From assembly GCA_025936825.1 (NCBI GenBank), contig JAICSO010000011.1, forward strand, positions 101,462 through 165,461: 64,000 bases of DNA, given 5' to 3'. Below are positions 62,347 to 64,000 of the stretch, one piece after another. Source of the stretch: Terriglobales bacterium. GTDB taxonomy: Bacteria > Acidobacteriota > Terriglobia > Terriglobales > Acidobacteriaceae. The number at the start of each line of letters is the position of its first letter. The first letter of the stretch is position 1. The notes under the pieces are model-generated. The model worked only from the letters and a program-made list of their open reading frames with translations. It was not told the DNA's origin and did no database searches. The position numbers and the translations under genes were made by a program.

Positions 62347-63270
62347 TTACCGCTTAAGGATGAAGCAGCAAGCCGTGTGCGCGACGGTCTCAGCGATTCC
62401 ACCGACGACAATAGTGGTGAACATCAGTGACATTATGAGACTCGCTGTACGGGCGGGCTTTAGTGACTGTTGTTCCAATTGCGCCAAACGATAGCTCAGG
62501 TGCGATGAGGCCGTCGCTTGCAGAAACACCGGTCCTTTGGGAATTGCAAGTTTGGCGAGGGCTGAAACTAGTGCCTCTCCGTGCGCGCTGCGAATGACAG
62601 ATTCGTCGCACGAGAGCTCGCGATAACGTGCCATACGCGCTCCAGCTAGCCAGACGAGCGGATGGAACCAGAGAGCGCAGAGCGAAAACTCATAGAACAG
62701 ACGAATCAGGTTGTCACGTCTGCGAGCGTGCACTACTTCGTGAAGCAGAACGGCCCGAAACTCCCGCTGATCGAGCATGCGGTCAATACCAAACGGAAGC
62801 AGGATATGTGGACGAAACAAGCCATTGACGGCCGGCGCAGGTCTGGCAGCAAAACATACCGGGACGCCATGGGAAACGAAGTTCGAAGTCACTCCCCGAC
62901 CGGGCAGATCGACTATCTCGTGCTTGCGTTCTTGCTGTATTCGCGCAACCAGTCGGACCGACATTGCGACTGCGCCAATTATCCACACGAACGCAAGCAC
63001 AATCGCCGTCCAGCCTTGGGTCATGTCCCACACAAGGCCACCGACGATACCGAGCGGCGCCGCCCATTTCAGATGCGGTGCCCACATCTTATCGATCAGC
63101 GCACCGATCGGCACCATGAAATTGGTGGCTGTGGTGACCCAAATCCAATATTTCGTGGTAGCGCTCCCGCGCTGTACGGAAGTGAGCAGCCAAGCGGCCA
63201 CAGCGACGGTTGAGGCATACATCAGATGCACGCTGAAGTAATACATCGTGCGGGCAATGTGCTCATGCAT
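62347..63270 (-). CDS. BlaR1/MecR1-like M56 membrane metallopeptidase
   Basis: The 307-residue protein has four predicted membrane helices and a peptidase M56 domain: LLHEVVHARRRDNLIRLFYE (zinc HExxH variant HEVVH) and ARYRELSCDESVIR (third-ligand region). In BlaR1 this domain cleaves the BlaI repressor. The C-terminal beta-lactam sensor domain of BlaR1 is absent: the protein ends at 307 after a helix. It overlaps the BlaI gene by 8 bp. The signal sensed is unknown. Confidence 0.88.
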   Translation of the reverse strand: MHEHIARTMYYFSVHLMYASTVAVAAWLLTSVQRGSATTKYWIWVTTATNFMVPIGALIDKMWAPHLKWAAPLGIVGGLVWDMTQGWTAIVLAFVWIIGAVAMSVRLVARIQQERKHEIVDLPGRGVTSNFVSHGVPVCFAARPAPAVNGLFRPHILLPFGIDRMLDQREFRAVLLHEVVHARRRDNLIRLFYEFSLCALWFHPLVWLAGARMARYRELSCDESVIRSAHGEALVSALAKLAIPKGPVFLQATASSHLSYRLAQLEQQSLKPARTASLIMSLMFTTIVVGGIAETVAHTACCFILKR

Positions 63271-63661
63271 CGTTGGCTCCGCGGGCGCGAACGTTCTTTT
63301 CTCTCTGCGCCGAATTTTGCAATACCTTCAGGTCCTGCAAGGTAAGCGTGCCGCTCTCGATGAGATTGGAAACCAGAAGGCGTGGCGAACCGCCAAAGAG
63401 ACTCAGTAAGTCGCGTAAAATCCTGCCTCGGTACTGGCTCTGATTAATCCTGGCCTCAAAAAGCTGAGCATTTCCAATCTTCTTGACTTTTCGCAAAGCA
63501 CCCTTCTCCTCTAGCCTGTAGACGAGTGTCTGCACGGTTGTGTAAGCAACACGCTCTTGTTCAGGAAGACTCTCGAGGATTTCCCGGACGGAGGCAATGC
63601 CCAGCTTCCAATACTGTTCCAGAATGCGAGTTTCGGCTTTGGAAAGGCGCTGCTCTTTCAT
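63263..63661 (-). CDS. BlaI/MecI-family winged-helix repressor
   Basis: The 132-residue protein has an N-terminal winged helix (about 5-75; LSKAETRILEQYWKLGIASV, VAYTTVQTLVYRLEEKGALR) and a C-terminal dimerisation part (RGRILRDLLSLFGGSPRLLV) matching BlaI/MecI/CopY. A GGAG ribosome site precedes the ATG. The M56 peptidase follows with 8 bp overlap. It likely represses its own operon by a site near 63687 and may also control the amidohydrolase genes. Confidence 0.92.
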   Translation of the reverse strand: MKEQRLSKAETRILEQYWKLGIASVREILESLPEQERVAYTTVQTLVYRLEEKGALRKVKKIGNAQLFEARINQSQYRGRILRDLLSLFGGSPRLLVSNLIESGTLTLQDLKVLQNSAQREKNVRARGANDA

Positions 63662-63686
63662 GATCTCCTATCCGTTTCGGCGATGC

Positions 63687-63710
63687 TACTACAAGTAACG
63701 TTGTGTTATC
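63687..63710. promoter_or_regulatory. Putative BlaI operator upstream of blaI
   Basis: TACTACAAGTAACG and the following TTGTGTTA resemble the TACTACA half-site of BlaI boxes, 26 bp upstream of the BlaI-like start at 63661. Half-site similarity with the 62290 site supports a shared regulator; the palindrome is imperfect. Confidence 0.4.
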
Positions 63711-63840
63711 AATTTCAGAATTGAGCTCCTTCTGAGAGCACTTGGCCCCCAGGTCATGTACTGACGTATCTTTCGAGGTAGGCAGAAAACGCGCTACGAT
63801 CGTTCAATTTCGTCGCAACCTTCCGACTTGAGATGAGTAT

Positions 63841-64000
63841 TTGAGTTCTAAAGCACAATGGCCCTCTTGGGTGAAAGTTTTGCGCGGGTTCGGCCCCATC
63901 CTCATCTTGGGTGGAGGGCTTTTCCTGCTCGATGGTGCACGGCAGCTCTACCGCGAACATATTCAGAGCACAAAATGGCCAGCTGTGAACGCGCGCATCG
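63841..64000 (+). CDS. Start of a DUF3592-like membrane protein (continues past window)
   Basis: An open frame from TTG 63841 encodes a hydrophobic segment (VLRGFGPILILGGGLFLL) followed by QLYREHIQSTKWPAVNARI at the window edge. A membrane helix then a W-P start of a domain is the usual N-terminus of DUF3592 proteins. No ATG or GTG gives a better start except GTG 63871. It is divergent from BlaI, so 63662-63840 should hold both promoters. Confidence 0.45.
   Translation, partial: MSSKAQWPSWVKVLRGFGPILILGGGLFLLDGARQLYREHIQSTKWPAVNARI

Overview
The window looks like a chromosomal segment from an acidobacterium (Acidobacteriota, Terriglobia / Koribacter-like). The assignment is inferred from gene content: a MacB/FtsX-type permease of the acidobacterial ADOP class, a CarboxypepD_reg secreted protein, a TIGR03118 protein, BlaI/M56 pairs, winged-helix/AAA/TPR regulators and many stand-alone sensor kinases. 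The base composition looks moderately GC-rich by eye; it was not computed.

Layout. 1-2.4 kb: cytochrome c maturation operon ccmABC plus a small ccmD-like gene, ending in a heptamer repeat. 2.7-6 kb: a K+ channel-like protein, a DCC-family protein, and a GbsR/MarR-type repressor divergent from a methyltransferase, with a perfect 34-bp palindrome between them. 6-9.7 kb: an ECF sigma / membrane (anti-sigma-like) / secreted protein operon, a secreted carboxypeptidase-regulatory-like protein and inorganic pyrophosphatase. 9.8-20.8 kb: a dense signalling block with hybrid kinases, Rcp1-like response regulators (one with an in-frame stop), a five-domain hybrid kinase with a periplasmic binding domain, and an NtrC-type regulator.

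21.0-30.9 kb: a compact chemosensory operon in the order CheY-like, GAF, CheD, CheD, CheA, outer-membrane barrel, small periplasmic binding protein, MCP, CheW, CheR, CheB. It has two adjacent CheD paralogs, the first lacking the catalytic cysteine. The barrel and binding protein sit between CheA and the receptor, which suggests that uptake or sensing of a ligand is wired to the receptor.

31-40.5 kb: accessory DNA. It starts at a 45-nt 3' half of an initiator tRNA-Met gene, a classic attachment site. It holds decayed genes (a frameshifted tyrosine integrase, a Crp/Fnr fragment, a broken response-regulator-like gene, a frameshifted DNA-binding fragment) mixed with intact cargo (methyltransferase, VOC protein, AraC regulator, ADOP permease). 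A GNAT gene and a TIGR03118 gene run head-on into each other where both normal ends appear deleted.

41.7-46.8 kb: an MBL-fold hydrolase, small secreted proteins, a second ECF sigma factor and an OmpR-type winged-helix protein without a receiver domain. 47-53 kb: tandem paralogs of a winged-helix/AAA/TPR regulator; the first has a nonsense codon and a frameshift, the second is intact. 53.3-57.9 kb: a small mobile module with a ParB-like/DNA methylase gene (3' end frameshifted), a zinc-finger protein, a DUF2924 protein and a large serine recombinase. 58-64 kb: a VOC-SpoIIE phosphatase fusion, a TPR-tailed alpha/beta hydrolase lacking its nucleophile serine, an amidohydrolase, a BlaR1-like M56 peptidase and BlaI, with BlaI-box-like sites before blaI and the amidohydrolase, and the start of a DUF3592-like gene at the right edge.
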